From positions 469,172 through 533,171 of the forward strand of contig NZ_KQ949028.1 in NCBI RefSeq assembly GCF_001514285.1: DNA of 64,000 nt. Direction: 5' to 3'. The translations under genes and the position numbers were made by a program. Position 1 is the stretch's first letter. Each line of letters starts with the position of its first letter. A model generated the notes under the pieces. It ran no database searches. It was not told where the DNA came from and saw only the letters and a program-made list of their open reading frames with translations. This DNA comes from Streptomyces sp. DSM 15324. Lineage in GTDB: Bacteria > Actinomycetota > Actinomycetes > Streptomycetales > Streptomycetaceae. Shown piece after piece: positions 37,426-45,906 of this stretch.

Positions 37426-38303
37426 CAGTTCCCCTTCAGGCGCAGCTGGATCCGTTCCAGCATCTTCGCCACGGCCTCGGCTCCCACCTGGTTCAGCTCC
37501 TCGTCGGTGTTGCCCTTGCCGCCCGTCACGGAGACGGCCACCACGACCGTGCCCAGCCGGGCGACCATCCAGGAGTACGACTGGGCGGCGCGGCCGTTCT
37601 CGGTGTACCGGCCGGTCTCGATGACGGAGTCGTCGGCGTACCCCTGGTCGCGGGCGCCGAACGGGGTGCCGATCGAATTGAGGCCGGTGATCCGCGCGTC
37701 GGCGCGCGGCTGCTGCTCCGGGCAGCGCAGCACCTCCTCCAGGGTGGTGGAGATCTGCTCGTCGGCGCCGAGGACCGAGGCGTGCACGGTGGTCGCCGCC
37801 GTCACCTTGACCGCGCCCTTGCCCCCGGCGGCCGGCAGCCGGCTGTAGCGGGACGAACTGGCCAGCACCCCGCGCGGCAGTTTCTCCCGCTCCCAGCGGC
37901 AGTCGTCGTCCAGCACGGCCCAGGTGCCCGGGGTGCTCGCGGCCGGCCGCTGGGCGACGAAGCCCCGGCCCCAGTCGCCGGCGGCGAGCACGACCGCGTC
38001 GGCGAGGACCGCGCCCTCCTTGGCGGTCCGGGGGACCAGCGCGGGGTCGGCGGTGAAGAGGACGGAGCCGGAAGGAGGCGCCGTGGCCCCCGTCCCGGCC
38101 GTGGCCCCCGTCCCGGCCGTGGCCCCCGTCCCGGCCGTGGCCCCCGTCCCGGCCGTGGCTCCCGCCCCGGCGCCGGCCGACGGCGAAGCGCTCTTGCGGG
38201 CCGCCCCGCCGTCCGCCCCCTGGGCCGAACACCCCGCCAGCAGGCTCCCCGCCACCAGCAGGGTCACCCCCGTACCCCGCACGCCTCGGGCGTTGCCTCT
38301 CAC
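37425..38303 (-). CDS. Lipoprotein of unknown function upstream of the kinase-receptors
   Basis: A 292-residue protein with a lipoprotein signal (LLVAGSLLAGC, lipidated Cys about residue 25). Residues 45-75 are a Gly/Thr/Ala tandem repeat. The remaining 200 residues are a compact domain (WAVLDDDCRWEREKLPRGVLA ... SYSWMVARLGTVVVAVSVTGG) that I do not recognise. It is membrane-tethered on the outside and co-transcribed with two receptor kinases, so it may be a ligand-capture or co-receptor subunit. This is inferred from position only. Confidence 0.8.
   Translation of the reverse strand: MRGNARGVRGTGVTLLVAGSLLAGCSAQGADGGAARKSASPSAGAGAGATAGTGATAGTGATAGTGATAGTGATAPPSGSVLFTADPALVPRTAKEGAVLADAVVLAAGDWGRGFVAQRPAASTPGTWAVLDDDCRWEREKLPRGVLASSSRYSRLPAAGGKGAVKVTAATTVHASVLGADEQISTTLEEVLRCPEQQPRADARITGLNSIGTPFGARDQGYADDSVIETGRYTENGRAAQSYSWMVARLGTVVVAVSVTGGKGNTDEELNQVGAEAVAKMLERIQLRLKGN
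38083..38172 (-). repeat. 18-bp tandem repeat, four perfect and one imperfect copy, in lipoprotein gene
   Basis: Units of GTGGCCCCCGTCCCGGCC (plus strand) at 38083-38154, then a three-substitution copy at 38155-38172. In the gene they encode a Gly/Ala/Thr hexapeptide linker just after the lipid anchor. Copy-number change keeps the frame and would alter tether length. Confidence 0.9.
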
Positions 38304-38400
38304 TCGGTCCCCTCAACACGGCTCACAGCGTTCGACACACCGAACGTAGTCGGCCCCCGAAGCCGGACGCCTCCGTAGAACCACGTATCCGATTACGTAT

Positions 38401-38424
38401 TCGTCCAGGGTGCACCCTGGACGA
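38401..38424. promoter_or_regulatory. 24-bp perfect palindrome between lipoprotein and PQQ dehydrogenase genes
   Basis: TCGTCCAGGGTG followed by its exact complement CACCCTGGACGA. It lies in a 323-base divergent gap, 98 bases from the lipoprotein start and about 200 bases from the dehydrogenase start, next to two ACGTAT hexamers 11 bases apart (38384 and 38395). Probably an operator for a dimeric regulator. The rest of the gap (38304-38626) shows no gene. Confidence 0.5.
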
Positions 38425-38626
38425 CCGGCCCGTCAGCAGGATGGACGATCTCCGGTGGCCCGGCCGGAAATCACCCCCCGATACTCCTTGAGGGAGCCGA
38501 TCCGGGAGAGCCGTGCCGTGCGACGGCACACGCTTCCCGTCTCCCCGCTCTCTCCGATCAGGCGGCGCCCTCCTTCCTCGACGGGGCCGGTCACCGCCAC
38601 GCCCCCACGACAGGAAAGGCTTCGGA

Positions 38627-39751
38627 ATGTCACGCTTGGCGCAACCGGTGCCGCATCGAGTCCGGCACGGCCGGGCCGCGGTCGTCGCCCTCACCGCTGT
38701 CCTCGGCACCTGCCTCCTCCAGCCCGCACCGCCCGCGGCCGCCGACGCCCGGGCGGACACCCGCGCGGCCGGCGCACCGACGGGCGTCAGCGTTCTGTCG
38801 CGGGGCTGGACCAGGCCCTGGGGCATCACCTTCCTGCCCGGCGGGAAGCGGGCCCTGGTGACCGAGCGCTTCACGGCCGGCGTATGGCTCCAGTCGAGCG
38901 ACGGCACCAAGAAGAAGGTGGGCACCGTGCCGAACACCGTGCCGCCCTCTCCGAGCGGCGGCAAGGGCGGACTGCTCGGTGTCGCCCCGTCACCGACCTG
39001 GAACGGCACCACGGACCGGGACGTCTTCTTCGTCCACACCGCCGCTTCCGAGATCCGCGTCGTGCGCATGCACTTCGACGGCAGCAAGCTGAGCGACTAC
39101 AAGGTCGTCCTCGGCGGCATCACCCGGGGCGGCGACCACAACGGCGGCAAGCTCGCATTCGGCCCCGACGGCTATCTCTACGTCAGCGTCGGCGACGCCC
39201 TCAAGCGCAACCTCGCCCAGGACAAGAAGTCCCTCAACGGCAAGGTCCTGCGCATCACCAAGAGCGGTGCCGCGGCGCCCGGCAACCCGTTCGGCACCCG
39301 GGTCTACAGCCTCGGCCACCGCAACCCGCAGGGCCTCGCCTGGGACAGCCGCGGCCGGCTCTGGGAGACCGAGATCGGCGAGAACACCTGGGACGAGCTC
39401 AACCTCGTCGAGCCGGGCCGCAACTACGGCTGGCCCAGCTGCGAGGGATCCTGCGCCAAGGCGGGGATGACCAACCCCAAGAAGGTATGGCACCCCGACC
39501 AGGGCGGTGTACCCGCCCAGATCGCCGTCAAGAACGACGTCGTCTACGTCACCACCCTGCTCGGGCAGCGGCTGTGGGCGCTGCCGATCGACGGCACCGG
39601 CAAGGCCGTCGGGGCCGGGAAGTCGTACTACAACGGCAGCTACGGCCGGCTGCGCGCGCTCGCCAAGGTGCCCGGCACCGACCGGCTCTGGGTCGGCACG
39701 ACCGACGGCGGCGACGGCAAGGACCGCATCCTCGAAGTCACCGTCAAATGA
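38627..39751 (+). CDS. PQQ-dependent sugar dehydrogenase, soluble type (copy 1)
   Basis: A 374-residue secreted beta-propeller. A signal peptide runs to about residue 44 (hydrophobic VVALTAVLGTCLLQPAPPAAADA). Family motifs are GWTRPWGITFLPGG, the catalytic-His segment GGDHNGGKLAFGPDGYLYVSVGD, YSLGHRNPQGLAWD, and ENTWDELNLVEPGRNYGWP. It oxidises sugars or other alcohols with PQQ outside the membrane. ATG with AGGAAAGG upstream. It overlaps copy 2 by four bases (ATGA) and heads the PQQ biosynthesis operon. Confidence 0.92.
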   Translation: MSRLAQPVPHRVRHGRAAVVALTAVLGTCLLQPAPPAAADARADTRAAGAPTGVSVLSRGWTRPWGITFLPGGKRALVTERFTAGVWLQSSDGTKKKVGTVPNTVPPSPSGGKGGLLGVAPSPTWNGTTDRDVFFVHTAASEIRVVRMHFDGSKLSDYKVVLGGITRGGDHNGGKLAFGPDGYLYVSVGDALKRNLAQDKKSLNGKVLRITKSGAAAPGNPFGTRVYSLGHRNPQGLAWDSRGRLWETEIGENTWDELNLVEPGRNYGWPSCEGSCAKAGMTNPKKVWHPDQGGVPAQIAVKNDVVYVTTLLGQRLWALPIDGTGKAVGAGKSYYNGSYGRLRALAKVPGTDRLWVGTTDGGDGKDRILEVTVK

Positions 39752-40902
39752 GCCCGGACCGCCGCGTGGTGGCCGCCGCCGTCACGGCCGCCGGCGCCGC
39801 CCTCGCGCTCTGCGGCGCGCACCCCGCGCCGGCGGTCGGCCACCCCGGGCCCGGCGCCCCCCGGGCCGCGGCCGAACCCTCGGCCGTCTCCGTCCTCTCC
39901 GAGAGGTGGAACCGGCCCTGGACCGTCACCTTCCTGCCGGACGGGCAGAAGGCACTGGTCACCGAGCGGCACAGCGCCGCGGTCTGGACGGTGGCGCGGG
40001 ACGGCTCCCGCACCAAGGCCGGCGAGGTGCCCGCCACCGTCTTCGCCCCCACCGGCGGCGACTTCGGCGAGGGCGGCGGGCTGCTCGGCGTCGCCCCCTC
40101 GCCCACCTGGAACGGCACCACCGACCAGGACGTCTACTTCGTCCACACGGCCGCCTCCGAGACCAGGGTCGTCCGCATGCGCTACGACGGCACCTCGCTC
40201 GGCGACTACCAGGTCCTGCTCGGCGGCATCGCCCGAGGCGGGGACCACAACGGCGGGAAGATCGCCTTCGGCCCGGACGGCTACCTGTACGTCAGCACCG
40301 GCGACGCCCGCAACAAGCCCCTGGCCCAGGACCCGGACTCCCTCAACGGCAAGATCCTGCGCCTCACCACCAGCGGCGCGGCGGCGCCCGGCAACCCCTT
40401 CGGCACCCGGGTCTACAGTCTCGGCCACCGCAACCCCGAGGGCTTCGCCTGGGACGCGCGCGGCCGGCTGTGGGAGACCGAGATCGGCGACTCCACCTGG
40501 GACGAGGTCAACCTGATCAGCCCCGGCGCCAACTACGGCTGGCCCACCTGCGAGGGGACCTGCACCACCCCCGGCATGACCAACCCCCTGCACGTCTGGC
40601 ACCCCGCCGAGGGAGGTGTGCCCGCGCAGGCCGCGATCGCCGACGACGTCCTGTACGTCTCCACCCTGCGCGGCGAGCGGCTCTGGGCGCTGCCCATCGA
40701 CGCCACCGGCACCGGACTCGGCACCGCCGTGGCGTACTACACCGGCGCCTACGGCCGGCTGCGCGCCCTTGCCAAGGTGCCCGGCGCCGACGAACTCTGG
40801 CTCGGCACCAGCGACCGGGGCACCGACAAGGACTCGCTCCTGAAGGTCACCCTCGGACCGGCTCCCGCCCCGGCCCCCCAGGCTCCCCTCACCGAGGGGT
40901 GA
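39748..40902 (+). CDS. PQQ-dependent sugar dehydrogenase, soluble type (copy 2)
   Basis: A 384-residue paralogue of copy 1, with its own signal peptide (VVAAAVTAAGAALALCGAHPAPA) and the same motifs (GGDHNGGKIAFGPDGYLYVSTGD, YSLGHRNPEGFAWD). The tandem copies share long identical blocks, showing recent duplication, yet their N-termini differ. Start at ATG in the ATGA overlap; the longer open frame upstream is antisense-like. pqqA follows 40 bases later. Confidence 0.92.
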   Translation: MSPDRRVVAAAVTAAGAALALCGAHPAPAVGHPGPGAPRAAAEPSAVSVLSERWNRPWTVTFLPDGQKALVTERHSAAVWTVARDGSRTKAGEVPATVFAPTGGDFGEGGGLLGVAPSPTWNGTTDQDVYFVHTAASETRVVRMRYDGTSLGDYQVLLGGIARGGDHNGGKIAFGPDGYLYVSTGDARNKPLAQDPDSLNGKILRLTTSGAAAPGNPFGTRVYSLGHRNPEGFAWDARGRLWETEIGDSTWDEVNLISPGANYGWPTCEGTCTTPGMTNPLHVWHPAEGGVPAQAAIADDVLYVSTLRGERLWALPIDATGTGLGTAVAYYTGAYGRLRALAKVPGADELWLGTSDRGTDKDSLLKVTLGPAPAPAPQAPLTEG

Positions 40903-40942
40903 ACCCATCCCGACCCGTCCCTCCGGAAGGAAGGCACCCACC

Positions 40943-41083
40943 ATGAACGACACCACCGAGCGCGCGGAGCACCGGCCCACGGCCCCGGCCGAGGCGCCCG
41001 ACAGCGCTGTCTGGCGGACCCCCGGCTACACGGTCGTCGACACCGCCCTGGAAGTCACCGCCTACTCCCTCGCGGCCCGCTAG
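40943..41083 (+). CDS. pqqA: PQQ precursor peptide PqqA
   Basis: A 46-residue peptide too short for normal ORF calling. The C-terminal core WRTPGYTVVDTALEVTAYSLAAR contains the essential Glu37 and Tyr41 with the required three-residue spacing (ExxxY), which are cross-linked by PqqE and become PQQ. Ribosome site GGAAGGAAGG just upstream of the ATG. The N-terminal 20 residues form a Pro/Ala-rich leader longer than in many Gram-negative PqqA. Confidence 0.93.
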   Translation: MNDTTERAEHRPTAPAEAPDSAVWRTPGYTVVDTALEVTAYSLAAR

Positions 41084-41092
41084 CCCGCCGCC

Positions 41093-41992
41093 GTGCTGCT
41101 CCAGCTGCTCGGCACCGCGGCCGGCGGCGGCATCCCGCAGTGGAACTGCGCGTGCCCCGGTTGCTCCGGGGCACGCGCGCATCCCGAGCGCCGCCGCCGC
41201 CACGCCTCCCTCGCGGTCCGTACGGACGACGGCCGCTGGTACCTCGTCAACGCGACCCCCGACATCGGCGACCAGATCGAGGCCCACCCCGCGCTCCACC
41301 CCGGGCCCGGCCCCCGCCAGACACCGATCGCCGGGGTCGTCCTCACCGACGCCGAACTCGACCACACCCTGGGCATCGCCCGGCTGCGCGAGGCCGACGC
41401 CCTGGAGATCCACGCCACGGCCCCGGTCCGCCGGGCCCTTCAGGACCGCCTGCGCCTCGGCGACATCCTCCGCCCCTACACCTCCCTGACCTGGCGGGAC
41501 CTCCCCGGCCACGGCGCGCACCCGCTGGGCCCGCCCGACGAGGGCCTGCGGATCACCGCCGTCCCCGTCTCCGCCAAGCGTCCCCGGTACGCCGCCGACG
41601 CCCCCGAGGACGAGGCCTGGGTGGTGGCGCTGCGCCTGTACGAACCGGCCACCGGCCGTACGGCGGTCTACGCGCCCGCCGTCGCCGCCTGGTCCGACGC
41701 CCTGCACCGGGTCGCCGCCGAGGCCGACTGCGTCCTCGTCGACGGCACCTTCTGGGACGACGAGGAGCCGCGCCGCACCGGCATCTCCTCCCGCACCGCC
41801 ACCGGAATGGGCCATCTGCCCATCGACGGTCCGGGCGGCACCGCGGGCATCCTCGCCACGCTGTCCGCCCGCTGCTACTACACCCACCTCAACAACACGA
41901 ACCCCCTGGTCGACCCGACCGCGGCGCAGCACAAGCGGCTCGCCCGGCTGGGCATCGAGGTGGCCGACGACGAGTTGGTGATCGAGCTGTGA
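41093..41992 (+). CDS. pqqB: PQQ biosynthesis protein PqqB
   Basis: A 299-residue metallo-hydrolase-fold protein. It starts LLQLLGTAAGGGIPQWNC, with the CACPGC cysteine zinc site at residues 19-24 and the LTDAELDHTLGIARLRE metal motif; IGVA-type ending VADDELVIEL. It hydroxylates the Glu-Tyr intermediate in PQQ assembly. GTG start, nine bases after pqqA; no clear ribosome site, so it may depend on coupling. Stop overlaps pqqC in GTGA. Confidence 0.94.
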   Translation: MLLQLLGTAAGGGIPQWNCACPGCSGARAHPERRRRHASLAVRTDDGRWYLVNATPDIGDQIEAHPALHPGPGPRQTPIAGVVLTDAELDHTLGIARLREADALEIHATAPVRRALQDRLRLGDILRPYTSLTWRDLPGHGAHPLGPPDEGLRITAVPVSAKRPRYAADAPEDEAWVVALRLYEPATGRTAVYAPAVAAWSDALHRVAAEADCVLVDGTFWDDEEPRRTGISSRTATGMGHLPIDGPGGTAGILATLSARCYYTHLNNTNPLVDPTAAQHKRLARLGIEVADDELVIEL

Positions 41993-42948
41993 CCACGACC
42001 CTCGCCCCCCGGGCCGAAGCCGGACCCTGGGACCGCGCCGCGTTCGAGGACCGCCTGCGCGCGGTGGCCCGGGAGCGCTACCACGACCGGCACCCCTTCA
42101 ACCTCCGGATGCACGAGGGCGACCTGCGGCCCGAGGAGATGCGGGCCTGGATCACCAACCGCTTCCACTACCAGCGGCACATCCCCGTCAAGGACGCGCT
42201 GATCACCGCCAAGCTGGACGATCCCCGGCTGCGGCGGATGTGGGTGCGGCGCATCGAGGACCACGACGGCCGCGCGGACGGCGAGGGCGGCATCGAGCGC
42301 TGGCTGCGGCTCGGCGAGGCGGCCGGCCTGGACCGTCGCGCCCTGCTGAGCGGCGACTCCGTCCTGCCCGGGGTACGCCTGGCGGTCGAGGGATACGTCA
42401 ACTTCTGCCGGCTGCGGTCCCCGCTGGAGGCCGTCGCGGCCTCGCTCACCGAGCTGACCGCACCCGATCTGATGCGGGTGCGCATCGACGCCTTCGCACG
42501 CCACTACTCGTGGATCGAGCCGCAGGGCCTCGGCTACTTCCGCACCCGTGTCGACCAGGGCCGGCGGGACAGCACGGAGGCCCTCGCCCTCGTCCTGGAC
42601 TGGGCCCGCACCCGCGAGGACCAGCGGCGGGCCCTGGCCGCGCTCACCTTCAAGTGCGAGGTGCTGTGGGCCCTGCTCGACGCGGTCCAACAGGCCGGCA
42701 CCGGGAACCGGGCCCCCGGCCCCCGGGCGGACCTGCGCCCGTGGCGGTCCACCGCCCGGGGTGAGCACACCACGGGGGACGGACCCGGCACCCGCACCGA
42801 GCGAGCGGTCCCTGCCGAGCGGCCGGAGACGGACAGCCGGCCCTGGCGGCGCGGTGCGGGCCGCAGCGGTGGGCCCCGGCCGGTCGGCGCGGCGGACGGC
42901 GGCGCGGCGGCCCGGCGGGATCTGCGGCCCTGGCGGGTGCGGGGGTGA
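41989..42948 (+). CDS. pqqC: Pyrroloquinoline-quinone synthase PqqC with long C-terminal tail
   Basis: A 319-residue protein; normal PqqC is about 250. The catalytic core (residues 12-237) has FHYQRHIPVKDALI and RHYSWIEPQGLGYFRTRV. It performs the final ring closure and oxidation of PQQ. Residues 238-319 are an extra, Arg/Gly/Pro-rich tail containing three copies of an RPWR motif (250-253, 284-287, 313-316), two of them as DLRPWR. In some lineages PqqC is fused to PqqD; here pqqD is separate, so the tail is something else. Start GTG overlaps pqqB stop. Confidence 0.93.
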   Translation: MTTTLAPRAEAGPWDRAAFEDRLRAVARERYHDRHPFNLRMHEGDLRPEEMRAWITNRFHYQRHIPVKDALITAKLDDPRLRRMWVRRIEDHDGRADGEGGIERWLRLGEAAGLDRRALLSGDSVLPGVRLAVEGYVNFCRLRSPLEAVAASLTELTAPDLMRVRIDAFARHYSWIEPQGLGYFRTRVDQGRRDSTEALALVLDWARTREDQRRALAALTFKCEVLWALLDAVQQAGTGNRAPGPRADLRPWRSTARGEHTTGDGPGTRTERAVPAERPETDSRPWRRGAGRSGGPRPVGAADGGAAARRDLRPWRVRG

Positions 42949-43217
42949 CGGCGACGGACGTCACCGCCTGGCGCCCGGCCCTCGCGCCGGCGCTGATGCT
43001 GCGGCACGACCCGGTGCGCGGCGCCGACCTGCTGCTCCTGCCCGAACGGGTGGTCGTCCTCGAAGGCCATGCGAGCCAGGTCGTCGGCCTGTGCGACGGG
43101 ACGCGTACCGTCCCCGGGATCGTCGGCGAACTCGCGGCGCGTTTCCCGGGCGCCCCGGTGGCCGCGGAGGTGCCCGCCTTCCTCGACCGGCTGCGCGGGG
43201 AGGGCTGGCTCAGATGA
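42945..43217 (+). CDS. pqqD: PqqA-binding chaperone PqqD
   Basis: A 90-residue RiPP recognition element: LLLPERVVVLEGHASQVVGLCDGTRTVPGIVGELA gives three beta strands and a helix. It binds PqqA and presents it to PqqE. GTG in a GTGA overlap with pqqC and ATGA overlap with pqqE, so the three are translationally coupled. Normal length. Confidence 0.95.
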   Translation: MTATDVTAWRPALAPALMLRHDPVRGADLLLLPERVVVLEGHASQVVGLCDGTRTVPGIVGELAARFPGAPVAAEVPAFLDRLRGEGWLR

Positions 43218-44323
43218 CCCCCGCCGGCCCGCCTGCCCGCCCCTGGGCCCTCCTCGCCGAACTCACCCACGCCTGCCCGCTGCACTGCCCGTACTGCTCC
43301 AATCCACTCGAACTGGCCCGGCGCTCGGGCGAACTCGGCACCGACGAGTGGGCCGACGTCCTGCGGCAGGCCGCCGCACTGGGCGTGGTCCACACGCACC
43401 TCTCCGGCGGCGAACCGCTGCTCAGGCCCGACCTGGAGCGGATCGTCGCGGCCGCCGAGGCCGCCGGCGTCTACACCCAGCTCGTCACCAGCGGCACCGG
43501 CCTGGACGAGCCCCGGCTGGGCGCGCTGCGCGCGGCGGGGCTGCGCAGCGTCCAGCTCTCGGTGCAGCACTCCGACGCCCTGACCAACGACCGGATCGCC
43601 GGCCGCCCGTCCGCCTTCGCCGCCAAGGAGCGGGCCGCCGCCCTGGTCCGCGCGGCGGGCCTCCCGCTCGGCCTCAACGTCGTCCTGCACCGCGACAACC
43701 TCGACTCCGTCGGCGACCTCATCGACCTGGGCGAGGCCTGGGGCGCGGACCGCGTGGAGCTGGCCAACACCCAGTTCTACGGCTGGGGCCTGCTGAACCG
43801 GGCGGCCCTGCTGCCGACCCGCGAGCAGCTCGCCCGCGCCCGGGAGACCGTCGAGCACCGGCGCGAGCGGCTCGCCGGCCGCATGGACCTCGTCTGGGTC
43901 GTCCCCGACTACTTCGACGGCATCGCCAAGCCCTGCATGGGCGGCTGGGGAGCGGTCTCGCTCACCGTCACCCCCGACGGCACCGCACTGCCCTGCCCGG
44001 CCGCGGCCGCCCTGCCCGGCCTGGACCCGCCCAACGTACGGGACCACCCGCTCGCCTGGATCTGGGATGAATCGCCCGCCTTCACCCGTTACCGCGGCAC
44101 CGACTGGCGGATGACCGGTCCCTGCGGCACCTGCCCCCGTCGCGAGGAGGACTTCGGCGGCTGCCGCTGCCAGGCCTACGCCCTGACGGGCGACCCGGCC
44201 CGCACGGACCCGGCCTGCGCCCTGTCCCCGGACCACACCCTGCTGACCACCCTCACCGACCCGCGCACCGCGGCACCCCCACCTCCGTACGTCTACCGCA
44301 GGCCGGGAGCATCCGTGCCCTGA
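43214..44323 (+). CDS. pqqE: PqqA peptide cyclase PqqE (radical SAM)
   Basis: A 369-residue radical SAM enzyme. The iron-sulfur cysteines are Cys21, Cys25 and Cys28 (CPLHCPYC), with a SPASM auxiliary cluster at the C-terminus (CGTCPRREEDFGGCRCQAY). LSGGEPLLRPDLE is the GGE motif. It forms the C-C bond between Glu and Tyr of PqqA. Last gene of the operon; no pqqF peptidase follows, so PqqA processing must use another protease. Confidence 0.96.
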   Translation: MTPAGPPARPWALLAELTHACPLHCPYCSNPLELARRSGELGTDEWADVLRQAAALGVVHTHLSGGEPLLRPDLERIVAAAEAAGVYTQLVTSGTGLDEPRLGALRAAGLRSVQLSVQHSDALTNDRIAGRPSAFAAKERAAALVRAAGLPLGLNVVLHRDNLDSVGDLIDLGEAWGADRVELANTQFYGWGLLNRAALLPTREQLARARETVEHRRERLAGRMDLVWVVPDYFDGIAKPCMGGWGAVSLTVTPDGTALPCPAAAALPGLDPPNVRDHPLAWIWDESPAFTRYRGTDWRMTGPCGTCPRREEDFGGCRCQAYALTGDPARTDPACALSPDHTLLTTLTDPRTAAPPPPYVYRRPGASVP

Positions 44324-44383
44324 CGGGGCGCGGGGCCCTACCGGCCTGCGGCTCCGCCGCGCGGGCGCGACCGGCCCGCGGGG

Positions 44384-45856
44384 CTACTCGACGTCGGCGA
44401 CCACCGACCCCACCCGCTCGGCCAACGTGGGATCCCGCCGCACCAGCACCGTGGCGTACCCGACGGAGACGACCAGCGCCACCAGCGCCACATAGGGGAA
44501 CCAGCTGTACGGCGCCGGCTGCCCCGGCTTGGCGAGGTAGTACAGCGGGACGAGGATCGCCAGCGCCCCGATCGCCGGCAGCACCAGGTGCCGTACGGTC
44601 CGGAACTCCTGCGGCCGGTAGCGGCGGTAGTACAGCGGCAGCGCGATGTTCGAGGCGAGATAGACCAGCAGGATCAGCAGCGCGCCCAGGCTGGAGGACT
44701 CCGTGAAGAAGACCACGGGGTCCATCCGGCCGCCGTCGGGGCCGAGCACGTGCCCGAGCCCCCAGCCGCCGATGATCAGCAGCGAGGTGACGGCGAAGGT
44801 CACGATCGCGTTGTTGGGCGTACGACGCGTCGGGTGGACGTACCCGAAGAACGACGGCAGCAGTCCCTCGCGTCCGGCGTTGAAGATCAGCCGGGCCTGG
44901 GAGTTGATGCCGGCGATCAGCACGCCGAGGGTGGAGGTCAGCCCGCCGACATAGGCGAGGACCGCCAGCGCACCGAGGGTGTGGTGGGCGACGTCGATGA
45001 AGGGGAGGGGGGAGTCGCCGAGCGCCGCCGTGTCGTAGCCGAAGCCGGTGACGGTGGCGTACGAGAACAGGATGTAGCTCACCGTCATGATCGCGACGGA
45101 GAAGAGCACCGCGCGCCCGACGTTGCGCCGCGGGTTCTCCGTCTCCTCGGCCAGTGCCGCCGAGTTCTCCCAGCCGATGAACAGGTACACCGCCAGCGGG
45201 AACCCGGCCGCGAGCCCGCTGAGGCCGTGGCGCAGATGGCCCGGCAGGAACGGGGCGGCGGACAGGCCGCCGCGGTGCTCGAAGAGCGCCGCCGCCGACA
45301 CCACGACCAGCACCAGCATCTCCACGCCGAAGAAATAGCCGGCCCATTTGGTGGAGACCACGATCCCGCGCAGCATCAGCACCACCGACACCCCGGTCAG
45401 CAGCAGCGTCCACAGGATCCACGGCAGGTCGATGCCGGTGTAGTGGTGCAGGGTGATCTGCACGAACCCGCCGGAGATCGCGATCACCGAGGCCATTGCG
45501 ATGATGTAGCCGAGTCCGGCGAGCAGCGCGGTGGTCACGGCGCTGACCGGCCCGAAGGTCTTGCCGACGAAGGTGATGAAGCTGCCCGCCGACGGGTGCG
45601 CGCGGGAGAACTCGGCGAGCGTGTTGCCGAGCAGCGCGACGGCGACGCCCGCGGCGGCGATGGTGAGCGGGGAGGCGACGCCGGCCGTGGCGGCGAGGAA
45701 GGCGAAGCCGAAGAAGAAGCTCATGGCCGGGCCGACGTTGGCCATGGTGGCGGCGGCGATGTCCGCCATGCCGAGCACACCGCCGCGCAGCCGCTGGGGC
45801 GTGCCGCCGGCGGGGCCCGACGTCGGCGGCGGGCCGACGGCTCCGGGGTCGGACAT
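44384..45856 (-). CDS. APC family amino acid permease
   Basis: A 490-residue membrane protein with about 12 helices. The first helix GGVLGMADIAAATMANVGPAMSFFFGFAF carries the unwound substrate-binding region of the APC superfamily, and AEFSRAHPSAGSFITFVGKTFG is characteristic. It imports or exchanges amino acids or amines. Start at MSDPG with GAAGGAGC upstream; the open frame before it reads through the gntR region. It is next to a GntR regulator on the same strand (50-base gap). Confidence 0.9.
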   Translation of the reverse strand: MSDPGAVGPPPTSGPAGGTPQRLRGGVLGMADIAAATMANVGPAMSFFFGFAFLAATAGVASPLTIAAAGVAVALLGNTLAEFSRAHPSAGSFITFVGKTFGPVSAVTTALLAGLGYIIAMASVIAISGGFVQITLHHYTGIDLPWILWTLLLTGVSVVLMLRGIVVSTKWAGYFFGVEMLVLVVVSAAALFEHRGGLSAAPFLPGHLRHGLSGLAAGFPLAVYLFIGWENSAALAEETENPRRNVGRAVLFSVAIMTVSYILFSYATVTGFGYDTAALGDSPLPFIDVAHHTLGALAVLAYVGGLTSTLGVLIAGINSQARLIFNAGREGLLPSFFGYVHPTRRTPNNAIVTFAVTSLLIIGGWGLGHVLGPDGGRMDPVVFFTESSSLGALLILLVYLASNIALPLYYRRYRPQEFRTVRHLVLPAIGALAILVPLYYLAKPGQPAPYSWFPYVALVALVVSVGYATVLVRRDPTLAERVGSVVADVE

Positions 45857-45906
45857 GGCGACTGCTCCTTCGGGGACGGTGGCGGGGCGAGGGGCGCGGC
45901 GGGCCG

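Noticed and set aside
44360..44380. Hairpin between pqqE and the APC permease as a terminator
   Set aside because: Seven-base stem only, easily found by chance at this GC content.
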